64,000 nt of DNA from Castor canadensis (GCF_047511655.1 NC_133401.1:13424001-13488000); one strand, 5' to 3'. Shown: positions 44,537 through 55,336, counted from the first letter of the stretch. The notes: generated by a model from the letters alone, not told the origin. Made by a program: numbers and translations.

Positions 44537-44756
44537 GCTGGGCACCAGTGGCTCATGCCTGTCATCCTAACTACTTGGGAGGCTGAGATCAGGAGGATCA
44601 CAGTTTGAGGGCAGCCCATGCAGATAGTTCACGAGAACCCCACCTCCAAAATAACCAGACCAAAATGGACTGGAGGTGTGGCTCAAATGGTAGAGCACCT
44701 GCTTTGCAAGCACGAAGCCCTAAGTTCAAAGTCCAATCCCTCCAAAAAAAAAAAAA
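44537..44756 (+). repeat. Dimeric SINE, full length
   Basis: 'ggctgggcaccagtggctca' to the A-tail, with linker 'ccaaaatggactggaggtgt'. It directly follows the preceding B1 tail. Confidence 0.95.
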
Positions 44757-45327
44757 GTTCAAGAGCATTCTGATGATCTAAGGTGAGCATGACACATAAG
44801 GTGCTGCTGATATAATTTGCTTTAAAATGAAAACTAATTCAACAGTCTATATTTGGGAGTGCCTGGCAGTGATGAAGGCAAAGGGAAAGAATCCTTGCTC
44901 TTCTGGAGAACAATGGTTGTTTTAAGCCGAAATCAGAACTCAGAATACCTCTGGAAGAAGGAAGCACAATGAAATGGTCTGGCATCACAGTAATCCCCAT
45001 TGTACAATATTTTGAACAAATTAATAATGAAATGAGCTGGGAACAGCTTTGCTTCAAAAAAACTAAACCCAACGAAGATGTTATGCTTCTTGAGTTACTT
45101 CATAAGCTCATTTTGTTATTCATATCCTCAAAGAACATCTGTTCTTAGCAATATATATCAAGGGAAGCTGGAGGCTGGCCACACCAGTACTGCGTTTAGA
45201 TTTTATTTATCTTTGCTGATCTTACCTCGAGTTCAAATATTTCAAAAAACATCAGCAACTTTAATTTTCTACCATCTTAGCTCTTACTCCAAGTGAATTT
45301 TTCTTAAATTTGATTAATTTCACCTTT
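44757..45327. other. Unassigned stretch
   Basis: No recognised repeat or coding frame. Confidence 0.4.
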
Positions 45328-45530
45328 TTTGGTGGGACTGGGATTTGAACTCTGGGTTTTGTGCTTACAAAGCAGGCACTCTGCTTTTAAGCCATACCTC
45401 CAGTCCTGATTTTTTTTTTTTGGAGATGGAGTCTCAAGAACTATTTGCAGAGGCTGGCCTTGAACTAAAATTCTCCAGATCTCAGCCTCTCAAGTAGCTA
45501 GAATATGTGATCTACTAGTGCCCAGCTAAT
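45328..45530 (-). repeat. Dimeric SINE, antisense
   Basis: 'tgggatttgaactctgggtt' then 'cagcctctcaagtagctaga'. Confidence 0.92.
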
Positions 45531-45555
45531 TTCACCTCTTAATTAAAAAAAAATT

Positions 45556-45622
45556 ATAGTGTTAGGAATGGAACCCAGAACCTCATTCATGCTAGGAAAG
45601 CATTCTGCTACTGAGCTAAAAA
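45556..45622 (-). repeat. ID SINE, antisense
   Basis: 'gtgttaggaatggaacccag' to 'cattctgctactgagctaaa'. Confidence 0.85.
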
Positions 45623-45629
45623 TTATTTT

Positions 45630-46205
45630 AAATTTTGAGATATTTTCAGATATCTCAAATATCTCAGATATAAGTTGCAAACAGTAGATTTTTGTTTCCT
45701 CTTTTCTCAGATTCCCCAAATGGTAGCCTCTTGCATAACCATGCTGAGTAGAATGATCCAAACTAAGAAATCAGAAATTAACTTAAACCCCAAATCTTAT
45801 TTAACATTCACTAATTCCTTTTTTCTGTGCCAGGGTGCCATGTAGTGTTTCATGTAGTGTTTGATTTTGTGTCTTCTAAGACTCCTCCAATTTGTACCGG
45901 TTCCTTGAACTTTTTCATGACCTTGACTTTTTTTTTTTAAGTACTGGTCAGTTATTTTGCAGAATGTGCCTTAATGTGTTTGTGGTTTTTTCTGATTATT
46001 TCTCATGGTTATTGTGCGATTGTGTGATTTTGGCAATAATAGTACAGCAGTGGGGTGCCCTTTGCAGTGCATGCTATCAGGGAGTACATGACGTCACCCT
46101 CTGATATGTGTTATTACAGGTGATGTCAGCTTTGTTCACCTGGCTAACTTTTTATTACTGTAAAATTAGTTATCTTTCTCTTTGCAGTTAATAAATATCT
46201 TGGGG
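45630..46205. other. Unassigned stretch
   Basis: Contains a short palindromic patch 'gatattttcagatatctcaa'. Otherwise nothing recognised. Part may be an old MER-type element. Confidence 0.35.
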
Positions 46206-46208
46206 AGA

Positions 46209-46320
46209 AGCCAGGTATGGTGAGGCACAACCTGCAATCCCAGCTATTTGGAAGGCAGAGATAGAAGGATCTCAGTTCGAGGTCAGCCTGGACAAAAGTT
46301 AGAAAGGCCCTATCTCAAAA
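46209..46320 (+). repeat. B1 monomer SINE
   Basis: 'gccaggtatggtgaggcaca' to 'aggccctatctcaaaaaaaa'. Its tail seeds the purine tract that follows. Confidence 0.9.
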
Positions 46321-46918
46321 AAAAATGAAGGAAAGGAAGGAGGGAAGGAGGAAGGGAGGAAGAGAGAGAAAGAAAGAAAAGAGAGAAAGAAAGTAGGAAG
46401 GAAGGAAGGAAAGATGGAAAGAGAGAGAAAGAAGGAAAGAAAGAAAGGGAAGAAAGGGAAGGAAAGAAGGAAGGAAGGAAGGAAGGAAGGAAGGAAGGAA
46501 GGAAGGAAGGAAGGAAGGAAGGAAGGAAGGAAGGAAGGAAGGAAGGAAGGAAGAAGGAAGGAAGAAGGAAGGAAGGAAGAAGGAAAGAAGGAAGGAAGGA
46601 AGAAGGAAGGAAGGAAGGAAGAAGGAAGGAAGGAAGAAGGAAGGAAGGAAGAAGGAAGGAAGGAAGGAAGGAAGGAAGGAAGAAGGAAGGAAGAAGGAAG
46701 GAAGGAAGGAAGGAAGGAAGAAGGAAGGAAGGAAGGAAGAAGGAAGGAAGGAAGGAAGGAAGAAGGAAGGAAGGAAGGAAGGAAGAAGGAAGGAAGGAAG
46801 AAGGAAGGAAGGAAGGAAGGAAGGAAGAAGGAAGAAGGAAGGAAGGAAGGAAGGAAGGAAGAAGGAAGAAGGAAGAAGGAAGGAAGAAGGAAGGAAGAAG
46901 GAAGGAAGGGAAAGAAGA
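46321..46918. repeat. Long (GGAA)n / GAAGGAA purine tract
   Basis: Almost 600 bp of only A and G on this strand, mostly ggaa with interspersed gaa units. Frames on both strands are open for about 200 codons only because the repeat lacks stops (Glu-Gly-Arg-Lys or Phe-Leu-Pro-Ser runs). They are not genes. Confidence 0.97.
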
Positions 46919-46921
46919 AAA

Positions 46922-47127
46922 CATGTCAGATGTGGGGACACAGACTGTGCTCCCAGCTACTTGGGATGCGAGGTAGGATAATCAAGGCCAGCCGAGGCTA
47001 GATTAGTTTGAGACCCTATCTGAAAAACAAACTAAAAGCAAAAAGGACTGAGGGTGTGGCTCAAGTGGTAAAATGATTGCTTAATGAGTGCAAGGCTCTG
47101 AGTTCCATCCCCACTATGGGGAAAAAA
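46922..47127 (+). repeat. Dimeric SINE
   Basis: 'gtcagatgtggggacacaga' ... 'ggactgagggtgtggctcaa' ... 'gagttccatccccactatgg'. Confidence 0.9.
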
Positions 47128-47770
47128 GCTTGAGGAATGTGCACATTTCTGTTTTCCCTCAAATTTTCATCAGCTAATCTTAGTCTCCCTCATACAATCT
47201 TGCCTACAAGTATCACAGCAGTGTTCTAAATTTTCTATTCCCCTCACTTCTTTGCATTTATTAACTGGAATCCTTCTGTAAGGTAAAATTTTCGCTTCTT
47301 CCTTGTTTATCCAATTATTTGTATACAATGGTCTTATTTGATATTTATTTTTATTTTATTTATTTTTAATGTGATGAAGATTTATTTACTTTTTTTTTTG
47401 CAGGAGTGAGCCACCTGCACACTTTTTTTATCTTTTTAAGGGAAGATTTATTTATTTTGGATCATGGTCTGAGGATTCAGTCCATCATGGTAGACACAGG
47501 ATGGTGGAACAGAGCTGCTCATATCACAGTGGCCAGGAAGCAAGCACAAGTATTTACTTTTGTATATACTTGCATTGACCGAGTGCAAAGTATTGTCTAG
47601 GAGGACATATATACACTGCGGGATGACTAAACCCAGCTCACTAACATATGCATTACCTCACATAGTTACTGGGTTTGGTATGGATGCTTCTTTTACTCCG
47701 TGAGCTACAATCCAATACTATACTTATTTTGTTGCTCAAGTTTATTTCAGCTTTGACCATTGAGAATCCC
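47128..47770. other. Unassigned stretch, possibly with old L1 and LTR scraps
   Basis: 47440-47560 ('gatttatttattttggatca' ... 'gcagtccatcatgg'-like) resembles the reverse of a MaLR LTR. 47600-47760 ('gcattacctcacatagttac') resembles antisense old L1 3'UTR. Neither is secure. Confidence 0.35.
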
Positions 47771-47845
47771 TTCAGGTGGCAGGCACTTTACCACTTGAGC
47801 CACTCCACCAGCCCTGGGGTGCATGTGTGTGTGTGCATGTGTGTG

Positions 47846-47890
<45 letters not shown>

Positions 47891-47970
47891 TGGGTATTTT
47901 CAAGATAGGGTCTCATGAACTATTTGCCCAGGGCTGGCTTCAAACTGTGATCCTCCTTATCTCTGCCTCC
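47771..47970 (-). repeat. Dimeric SINE, antisense, with internal (TG)n
   Basis: ID arm reversed ('ggcactttaccacttgagcc'), a TG repeat at 47823-47889 where the inter-arm A-rich linker would be, then the B1 arm reversed ('caaactgtgatcctccttat'). Confidence 0.9.
47823..47889. repeat. (TG)n microsatellite
   Basis: TG repeats interrupted by a few CA/CG steps. Confidence 0.95.
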
Positions 47971-48077
47971 TCCTCATCATCATTTCTATCTGGTGATTTT
48001 ATTTATATATACTATATATATGCATATATATAATCTATCATATATTATACATCAACCTGTCAAAAAGCATGAGTTCA

Positions 48078-48195
48078 AAGGCTGGCATGGTGGAACATAT
48101 CTATAATCCCAGCATTTGAGAGGCTGAAGAATAAGGATCACCAGTTCAAGGCCAGTCTGGGCTATGTAGTAAGACCCTTTCTCAAAGAAAAATAA
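48078..48195 (+). repeat. B1 monomer SINE
   Basis: 'ggctggcatggtggaacata' to 'agaccctttctcaaagaaaa'. Confidence 0.92.
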
Positions 48196-48204
48196 AATAT
48201 TAAA

Positions 48205-48325
48205 ATGTGAGTTCAAGGAGGGGGGATAAAGGAGAGTGATGGGGAGGGTGAATTCAACTATGAAATATTGTAAGAACTTTTGTAAATGTCACAATGTAAC
48301 CCCAGTACAATAATTTAAAAAGAAA
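48205..48325 (+). mobile_element. LINE-1 3' tail
   Basis: 'ggggagggtgaattcaacta' ... 'gtcacaatgtaaccccagta', the same tail as at 4440-4535, severely 5' truncated. Confidence 0.82.
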
Positions 48326-48439
48326 AAAAACAAAATACAATTCTTATACATTATAAAGAAATGTGAGTTCATAGTAATATCTCTAATTTCAGTCAGACAT
48401 AGGATCCATTTTAACCTTCCCTTTTTCCTTATTTGTAAA

Positions 48440-48615
48440 TTCTTTCCTTGCAGTAAAAGTTTGGCTCTTATCCACAATATTTTTATTCTCCACATCTGGG
48501 AGTTCAGTATTAGGTTCCACATATAATTGCACTAATACAGCATTTCTCTTTCTGAACCTGACTTATTTCACTTATCATAATGTCTTCTAGGTACTCCCAT
48601 AAATGTATGCAATTG
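48440..48615 (-). mobile_element. Old LINE-1 ORF2/3' fragment, antisense
   Basis: 'ttaggttccacatataattg' ... 'tgacttatttcacttatcat' is the reverse of the L1 ORF2 end ('atgataagtgaaataagtca'). Confidence 0.7.
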
Positions 48616-48729
48616 TGACTTGTTAATCAAAAGTAAGATTAATCACAAATTTTTTAAATAATGATAAAATACAAATAAGATAATTTTCATAGTAACAATT
48701 ACTATGAAGAGAAAAAGGAAACTAGAGAA

Positions 48730-49130
48730 GGGGTGAAGAAAGAGAAGGACTACTATCTTAGATAGGAGTGTCAGGAAAGGCCTCTCTGGAGAGGTGACAT
48801 TTGAACTGAGGCCTAATTAATGTGAGGAAGCAGAGCTGGGAGGTGTGGCTCAAGTGGTAAAGCCCCAGTGTCACAGAAAAAAAATTGTTTTGATGTGAGG
48901 GAGCAAAGCATGTCAATGTCAGGGGAAGAATGTGCAAACAGCTATTGCAAAGGCCCTGAGATGAGGTCATCTCAACACATTTGAAAAAAGACCAAGAACT
49001 TGGTGTGGAGGAAGCTAAGCAGAGAAAAGGAGATGGTGGAGGTGAGTCCTAAGAGCTTGAAAGGCTCCAGATGACAAAGGCTTTATGTTCCATCACTAAG
49101 AAACAGAAGCCTGGGGAAGGGGCAGTTGTA
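48730..49130. repeat. Ancient mammalian repeat, family not settled
   Basis: 'ggcctctctggagaggtgac' 'atttgaactgaggcctaatt' ... 'gcaaaggccctgagatgagg' resembles a very old interspersed repeat. An ID element (48833-48884) is inserted in it. Confidence 0.5.
48833..48884 (+). repeat. ID SINE with internal deletion
   Basis: 'gctgggaggtgtggctcaag' joined early to 'ccccagtgtcacag' and an A-run. Confidence 0.85.
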
Positions 49131-49445
49131 GGGTGGGATATAAGTTGTTCTCTGTTGGACTTTTTGCACTTGATTATAATCTGGAGCTCAAGGGAGTTTG
49201 AAGTAGAAGTGTAAGTCTGGCAGTCATCACCATATAGGTGTTATTTAAGGTCATAGCACTGCAATAATAAGGAATAAATATTATTAAGAAGAAAACAGAT
49301 TCAAGAACTGAGCTCCAACATTTGGAGGTCAGAGAGATGAGGTAACAGAGATAAAGAGCAGAACTGAAATAAGAGAACAAAGAGCTAAGCATAAAGTGAA
49401 TCAATAGTAAGGGAAAATTAACAGTGAGGGAATTTTTTTGGGGGG

Positions 49446-49748
49446 TGAGGTACTGGGGGTTTGAACTCAGGGATTTGCATTTGCTAGGCAGGCACTCTAC
49501 CACTTGAGCCACTCCTTCAGTCCTTTTTTTCTCAATTATTTTGGAGATAGAGTTTCTCTTTTTGCCCAGGTTGATCTGGACTTCCTATTTTATGCTTCCC
49601 AGAGCAGCTGAGATGACAGGAGCACACCACCATGCCCAGCTTTTTTGTTTTGATACGGGAGTCTCTTGAATTTTTTTTTGTTTGGGCTGACCTGGAACTG
49701 TGATCCTCCCCATTACAGCCTCCCAAGTAGCTAGGATTGAACCACTAA
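49446..49748 (-). repeat. SINE with ID arm and two B1-like arms, antisense
   Basis: 'gggggtttgaactcagggat', then arms ending 'gatgacaggagcacaccacc' and 'ctcccaagtagctaggattg'. Confidence 0.92.
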
Positions 49749-50109
49749 TACTCGGCTAAATGAGAGAGAATTCTGTACAAAGCAATGGGATATGGAACAC
49801 TTTACAATTGAGGAATCCTGGCAGACCCCTCATTAACCACAAGATCAAAGTTAAACATCAGCAGTAATTAAGCAAACTGACATTTGGTGCCTTCTGATAG
49901 GAAGCACTAAGAAGAACACGGCACATCTGTGATCTTTTCCTGAATTCACTCGTGGTAAAACATCAGATAAACCTAAAGAGAAAGACAATATACAGAATGA
50001 ATGTCTTAGACTCTAAGCAAGACTAAAGAGATGTGATAACTAACACAATGAGTGGTCCTTGATTGGATCCTAAACTAAAAAAAAATACCCATAAAGAACA
50101 TTACTGGGA
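49749..50109. other. Unassigned stretch
   Basis: No recognised repeat or coding frame before the L1 5' region. Confidence 0.4.
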
Positions 50110-52235
50110 ATTAAAACTCCAAGAAGAGATAAGAAGGCAGACTGTGAGCTTCCATGCAAATCCATGAATAAGAAGAGCCAAGGTAACAAAGGAGAAGCTA
50201 TATTCTGAGGACAGAAATAGGGGAAGAGCATCGGGAATCAAGAAAGAGGCAACAGGACAGCTAAAACACACAGAGAAATCAAAAGGCAAGCAGAGAAAAC
50301 AAGGAAAAAGTCCACAATTCCAGCCTTGGCTTCCCTGGGGAGAGGGGAAACCTTAGCCACAATTACAAGGTAAGCCAGGAAGTCCTGGTGACAACAGACT
50401 GGCAGTCCCAAGTGCAGAAAAAAACCCACAGTTCTCACAGGCTTGAATCCAGTGTGAGGATTTAGTGTGACAGTGACTCCTGCATGGCACACCAGCATTG
50501 GAGTGTAACATTAGTGCTTCATATTTCATAGTGCTTTGTCAGGCGCCATCTTGAGGGGGGCCTATTGGGAACCTGAAAAGCAAAGGCAATAGTAATTCTG
50601 GGGATAGCTTCCACAGTGTCTGGGTGGGGCACAGCCACAGGCAGTCATGGAGAGGGAAAGGGTTAAGATGGAGACCCATGAGTTTAAGAAGTAATAAGCA
50701 CAGGATGTGGAGGGTGTTGTGGTCAGTGGCCCTGCCCTCTGTGGTGAGGAGCAACCCCCATTAGCTGGGGATTACTGTGGAGGCTGCAAGAGGTCCAAGC
50801 TCGTGGCCAGTGAACTGCTTGGCCTCTGCAGCCGCGTCACTGCCTGCTATGTGTGGCTCGCTACCAGCTAAGAATGCCCTCTGAGCACAGGTTTGGAAGA
50901 TTGCTGGATTTCTGCAGTCTCCTTCCTCCCACAGGGTGGTTAACTGTTGGGCAGGCTTCGAAAGCACTGAGACTGACAGGCAGAGAGCCCAGTTCCCTTG
51001 AGTGTCCCCCTCCAGTGCAGTACTAGTGCTCTGATTGCTTCCCGCATACTCCAATACACTTGGAGGACAACAAGCGAGTCCTTCGGATGTTTGCCACTCA
51101 AATTCTGGTCTGAGGGGGAACCTGCCTGGCACACAGGACACAAAGCAGATTGCAGCCAACTATGGCTCACAGTACACAAAGAAGGGAAGATTCTGCGTGA
51201 CTGCAGCCCTGGTACTGACAACACACCCTTGACCTCCTGGATAGCATCAACCAGTAAGGTGGGAACAGAGAGGAGCTACAATAGGATTCGGAATGGCATT
51301 TATTAATTTAACTTCACCCTTTATTCTACCCCATTTTTGCTGGTTTCTTTTCTATCTTTATTGGTGGTTTAGTAGTTGTCTTGAATTAATTTTTATTGTA
51401 TTGCTATATCTGGTTGGTTTTGGTGGTGTTGCTGTTACAGTGGTTCATTTTCTCCTCTCTGAGTTGTACTGGGAATTAAGCCCTCAAAAGGAGGCTGCTC
51501 ACTAAAACCTCACATAAAACTGGAAGAGATATTCAAACCAACAGATACAGAAATCATAACTTAGAAACACAAGAAATGTGAAACAACAAGACAGCATGAT
51601 TTCTCCAAAAGTTATAGAGAAAACGAAAATGGCTGAATATGAAATATGAAAATGGATGAAATGCCAAAAATAATTCAAAAGTCTAGTCTCAAAAAATTTT
51701 ATCAAAGAGAATTCAAGTAAACATAACAATGAAATAAAGAAGTCAACTCAAGACTTGGATGAGAAACTCAAAAATGTGTATGAGAAATTCAGCAGAGATA
51801 CAGATTCTGAAAAAAAAAATCAAATGGAAATCTTGAAAAAGAAAAGCTCAATAAATAAATTAAAAATCTCAGTGGAAAGCACACTAATAGATTACATCAG
51901 GTGGAAAAAAGAATACCAGGGATTGAAGACCAGATTGAGGAATTATTACAATCAGATGGCAATAAAGAAAAACATAAGCAATCTTCACAAAAACATTCAA
52001 GACCTCTGGGACATGGTTAAGAGGCCAAACCTACAAATCTACAAGATGGAACCAAGTCACAGACTAAATCACAGAAAAGCTTTATAATAAAATTGTACCT
52101 GAAATTTTCCCAATAGGGAAAGAAATGGACATCCGAGTACAAGCAACATTTAGAAACCCAAATTGACATGACCAAAAAAGAACCTCTTCATGATATATTA
52201 TAGTTAAAATTCCAAGAGCACAGGGGTCAAGGCGC
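50110..52235 (+). mobile_element. LINE-1 5'UTR and ORF1
   Basis: The 5'UTR parallels 17510-17860 ('gaagtcctggtgacaacaga' against 'cagccctggtgaaacagact'). ORF1 from about 51640: a Lys/Glu-rich coiled coil is open at 51755-52087 (DEKLKNVYEKFSRDTDSEKK), followed by a broken RRM/C-terminal part. It ends near 52235; ORF2 is absent. Open frames inside the 5'UTR (50761-51224 on the minus strand) are not genes. Confidence 0.85.
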
Positions 52236-52261
52236 TCCTTGACTTTTGATCACAGAAAAAA

Positions 52262-52345
52262 AAGTAGGTGAGTTGCTGGGGTGCAGCTCAGAGGTAAAGC
52301 ATGTAAGAACCCTGAGTTCAGCACCAAAAACAAGAAGAAGAAAAA
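52262..52345 (+). repeat. ID SINE
   Basis: 'gagttgctggggtgcagctc' ... 'ccctgagttcagcaccaaaa', with a GA-rich tail. Confidence 0.88.
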
Positions 52346-52621
52346 GAAGGAAAAGGAGAAGAAGCAAGATGAACCGGGGAACTGTCCAGTCCTCTTACTT
52401 AAATGGCTTTTATAAGCTCATATGCTCACCTCTTCAGCTAAGCTCCATGAGCCAGCAGAAAAGGGCAGGTCACCTGCAAATTCCTTTTCCCTAGCTTTAT
52501 GAAACACTATAAAACAAATAAAACCCACACCTACAGTAAATACAGGTGCACAGTACAAGACCTAAAGTCACAGTTCCTAAGAGGCTTGCTAGCAGAACTT
52601 TCCATCAAGGTCACTATACTG
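52346..52621. other. Unassigned stretch
   Basis: No recognised element. Confidence 0.4.
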
Positions 52622-52835
52622 AGCCAGGCACTGGTGGCTCCTGCCAGTAATACCAGCTACTTGGGAGGCTGAGATAAGGAGGATCACAGTTTAAGGCCAG
52701 TCTTGGGTCATGGGGGCAGTTCACAAGACCCCATCTCCAAAATAACCAGAGCAGGGGCTGATGGAGTGGTTCAAGTGGTACAGCGCCTGCCTAGCAAGTG
52801 TGAGGCCCTGAGTTCAAACCACAGTACTGAAGAAA
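52622..52835 (+). repeat. Dimeric SINE
   Basis: 'gagccaggcactggtggctc' to 'ctgagttcaaaccacagtac'. Its tail has grown into a ggaaa microsatellite. Confidence 0.93.
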
Positions 52836-52905
52836 GAAAGAGGGAAGGGAAAGGAAGGGAAGGGAAGAGAAGGGAAGGGGAGGGGATGGGAGGGAAGAGG
52901 CAGAA
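52836..52905. repeat. (GGGAA)n microsatellite
   Basis: Purine-only repeat between two SINE units. Confidence 0.92.
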
Positions 52906-52907
52906 CA

Positions 52908-53002
52908 AAATGGACTGGAGGTGTGGCTTAAGTGGTAGAGCACCTGCTTTGCAAGCATGAAGCCTGAGTTCAAACCCCAGTCTCATCAAAGAAAAAAAAA
53001 GA
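52908..53002 (+). repeat. ID SINE arm
   Basis: 'aaaatggactggaggtgtgg' to 'gagttcaaaccccagtctca', with an A-tail. Confidence 0.92.
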
Positions 53003-53125
53003 TACCAGGAGTCATCCCCCCTGCTGTCAATTAGTTGTAATTACCTTTGCAAATGAAGAAGGAAATGATTAACTTCAGCTTCTTTGAGATATATACACAA
53101 CATTCAATCAGTTTCTTTGTTGGAG

Positions 53126-53246
53126 GTGGTGGTATGTTTCTGAGACAGGGTCTCACTCTGTAGCCCAGGCTGGCCTTGAACTCATGAGCCTCCTGAATCC
53201 ACCTCCCAAGTGCTGGGATTACAAGAGTGAACCACCACGCCCAGCT
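53126..53246 (-). repeat. B1 monomer SINE, antisense
   Basis: 'tctgagacagggtctcactc' to 'gtgctgggattacaagagtg'. Well preserved. Confidence 0.95.
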
Positions 53247-53249
53247 TAA

Positions 53250-53472
53250 CATTCAGTTTTTGAAAGGAGCCAGGTTCTTTCTTGTACAGCATTTCTGGAG
53301 CCCTCTGGTTCTGTGGGTCTGTGCTCATTGTGACTGCTTCAGTGTCCAAGTCCTCCAAATGCTGCTCTGTGTCACTTACAGCTATAGAGACAAATCTTTG
53401 AAAAGCCTCCACCTCCTTCATGTGAAGAGAGCCTCCCAGAGGTACAAATACAGCCAATAATAATCCCACCAA
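53250..53472 (-). other. Unexplained open frame, possible gene relic
   Basis: About 75 codons without a stop on the minus strand (MVGLLLAVFVPLGGSLHMK ... EVEAFQRFVSIAVSDTEQ ...) before the frame runs into a B1 SINE. Composition looks protein-like, but I recognise no family. An ID element sits at the upstream side. Chance openness cannot be excluded. Confidence 0.25.
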
Positions 53473-53473
53473 C

Positions 53474-53550
53474 AGCTGGGGTTAACTCAATGATAGAGCA
53501 TTGTCTAGCATGTGCAAAGCCCTGGATTTGATCCCCAGCACTGCAAATTA
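53474..53550 (+). repeat. ID SINE
   Basis: 'agctggggttaactcaatga' to 'gatttgatccccagcactgc'. Confidence 0.9.
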
Positions 53551-53895
53551 TTATCACCTCACCAAGAAAAAACAGCCTTGTTGCACTGATTCCCCCCGAC
53601 ATGGGCTCACAGACAAGGGCAGGAATGTTGTCAGAGGTTCTAGAATCACCCACAGAAAGCTAAGGGTACACAATCCAAGCCACCCTCTAGAAGGTTAGTA
53701 CCTTCTAGTTGGGTGCCAACTGGGGCAATCCAAAATACTCTGGACTACAAGACCAGGTGAGCAAAGCCATCCCCACGGTGGCCTGGCATTGGGCAGTTGG
53801 AAAGTCATTTGCATATGAATGCAGTCATGGCCCAATAGCAGCTCAGTCCACCATGGAGTCTCTCCATGGCTACTCAAGGGTATGAGAACACTCAC
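53551..53895. other. Unassigned stretch
   Basis: Contains an octamer 'atttgcat' at 53808-53815 in a short palindromic setting (catttgcatatgaatg). No repeat recognised. Confidence 0.35.
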
Positions 53896-54027
53896 TCAGC
53901 CATTAGATCAGCCTTGCACATGGGGCACATTTGGGCTGTGTGATGGGCGCAGGCCCAGAAGATGTTCTCCGTGGATATCCCAGCACTAGTCAGGAAGATG
54001 TAACAGCAAAGGAGAACGTAGCTCAAG
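53896..54027 (-). other. Exon-like open frame with Cys/His cluster
   Basis: On the minus strand, a 132-bp segment is preceded by a strong acceptor (T-rich tract ending 'tctttctgctgttag') and followed by a consensus donor 'gtgagt'. It is open across its length. It encodes a hydrophobic stretch (YVLLCCYIFLTSAG), then CAHHTAQMCPMCKADL, a Cys/His pattern of the kind seen at the C-terminal half of LITAF-like or RING-like zinc-binding domains. If not spliced at the donor, it stops two codons later (MAE-stop), so it could be a terminal exon. No partner exon was found, and no family is assigned with confidence. Confidence 0.3.
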
Positions 54028-54112
54028 CTAACAGCAGAAAGACAAAAATGTATTAGGAATACATGGAAGGGAGAACCCCCTGTTCCTCTTGTATAATAAA
54101 ACTGTAGCCAGA

Positions 54113-54330
54113 GCCCGGCACCAGTGGCTCATGCTTGTAATCCTAGCTACTTAGCAGGCAGAGATCAGGAAGATAACCGTTCAAAGCCAGCCAGAATAAA
54201 TAGTTCACGAGAAAATACCCAACACAAAAAAGGACTCGCAGAATGGCTCAAGCAGAGTGGCTCAAGCAGTAGAGCACCTGCCTAGCCAGTGTGAGATCCT
54301 GAGTTCAATCCCAGTACTACAAAAAAAAAA
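54113..54330 (+). repeat. Dimeric SINE
   Basis: 'cccggcaccagtggctcatg' to 'cctgagttcaatcccagtac'. A 17-bp piece of the ID arm ('gcagaatggctcaagc' / 'agagtggctcaagc') is duplicated near 54238-54266. Confidence 0.92.
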
Positions 54331-54331
54331 T

Positions 54332-54613
54332 GGTAGCCAGCCACAGTGATTCACATCTGTAATCCTAGCTACTTGGGAGGCAGATATCAGATCATGGTTG
54401 GAGGCCAGCCTAGGCAAAAAGTTCACAAGACTCCATGCCAACCAATAAAAACTGGGCATGATATACACCTATCATCTCAACTATGAAGGAAATATAAATA
54501 GGAGGATCCAGGCCAGTTGAGGCAAAAAGTAAGACACTATCCTCAAAATAACTAGGGCAAAAATGACTGGAGGTGTGCCTTAAGTGGTAGAACACCTGCC
54601 TAGCAAAAGCAGT
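54332..54613 (+). repeat. SINE with two B1-like arms and ID arm
   Basis: Arms near 54335 and 54452, and an ID arm ('gactggaggtgtgccttaag') truncated before its B-box end. Confidence 0.9.
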
Positions 54614-54621
54614 AAATGCCC

Positions 54622-54720
54622 ACTGAAAAAACACATTTTTCTGCTATTCATAATAGCCAAGTTATGTAACCAGCCTAGGTGCCCACAATCAACAGATGAA
54701 TGTATACAGAATATGTGGTG
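54622..54720 (+). mobile_element. LINE-1 ORF2-end fragment
   Basis: 'gctattcataatagccaagt' ... 'cagatgaatgtatacagaat'. It lies 5' to a segment that normally comes earlier in ORF2. Confidence 0.75.
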
Positions 54721-55139
54721 TACAACCTGACTTCAAGAGCCATAATAACAAAAACAGCATGGTACTGGCACAAAGACAGACACCTAGACCAATAAAATAG
54801 AATAGGAGATACAGAAATAAGTTCAACAGGTATTGCCATCTGATTCTTGACAAAGACACCAAAAACATATATGGGAAAAATACAGCCTCTTTTGACAAGG
54901 ATGTTGGGGAAATTATATATCTACGTGTAGAAGACTGAAACTAGATCTCTATGTCTCACCTTCTATAAAACTCAGCTCAAAACGTGTCAAAGACTTTAAT
55001 ATAAGATTGGAAACTTTGAAACTACTAGAGGAAAGCAGAGGGGAAACTCTTCAAGATATGAGCATAGGACTCCAACAGCTCAGGATTCACAGCAAGAAAT
55101 GATTAATGGGATTGCATCAAATTTAAAAGCTTCTGCAGA

Positions 55140-55220
55140 ACTGAAAGTGTGGCTCTAGTGACAGAACTTTTGCCTACCAAGGACAAGGCCCTGAGTTCAA
55201 ACCCCAGTAATAAAAAAAAA
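55140..55220 (+). repeat. ID SINE inside LINE-1
   Basis: 'ctgaaagtgtggctctagtg' to 'gagttcaaaccccagtaata'. Confidence 0.88.
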
Positions 55221-55267
55221 GCCACCTCTGCAAAGCAAAAGAAACAATTACCAGATAAAGATATAGT

Positions 55268-55336
55268 CTAAGGCTAAAGGCATGGCTCAAGTGGTAGAGC
55301 TCCTGCCTAGCAAGTGCAAACCCCAGTAACAAAAAA
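55268..55336 (+). repeat. ID SINE inside LINE-1
   Basis: 'ggctaaaggcatggctcaag' to 'caagtgcaaaccccagtaac'. About 20 bp are deleted before the B box. Confidence 0.88.

Noticed and set aside
46310..47001. Open frames of about 200 codons on both strands
   Set aside because: They are translations of the GGAA tract; a purine repeat without stop codons explains them fully.
50761..51306. Overlapping open frames on both strands
   Set aside because: They lie in the 5'UTR of the L1 at 50110 and show no protein family features.
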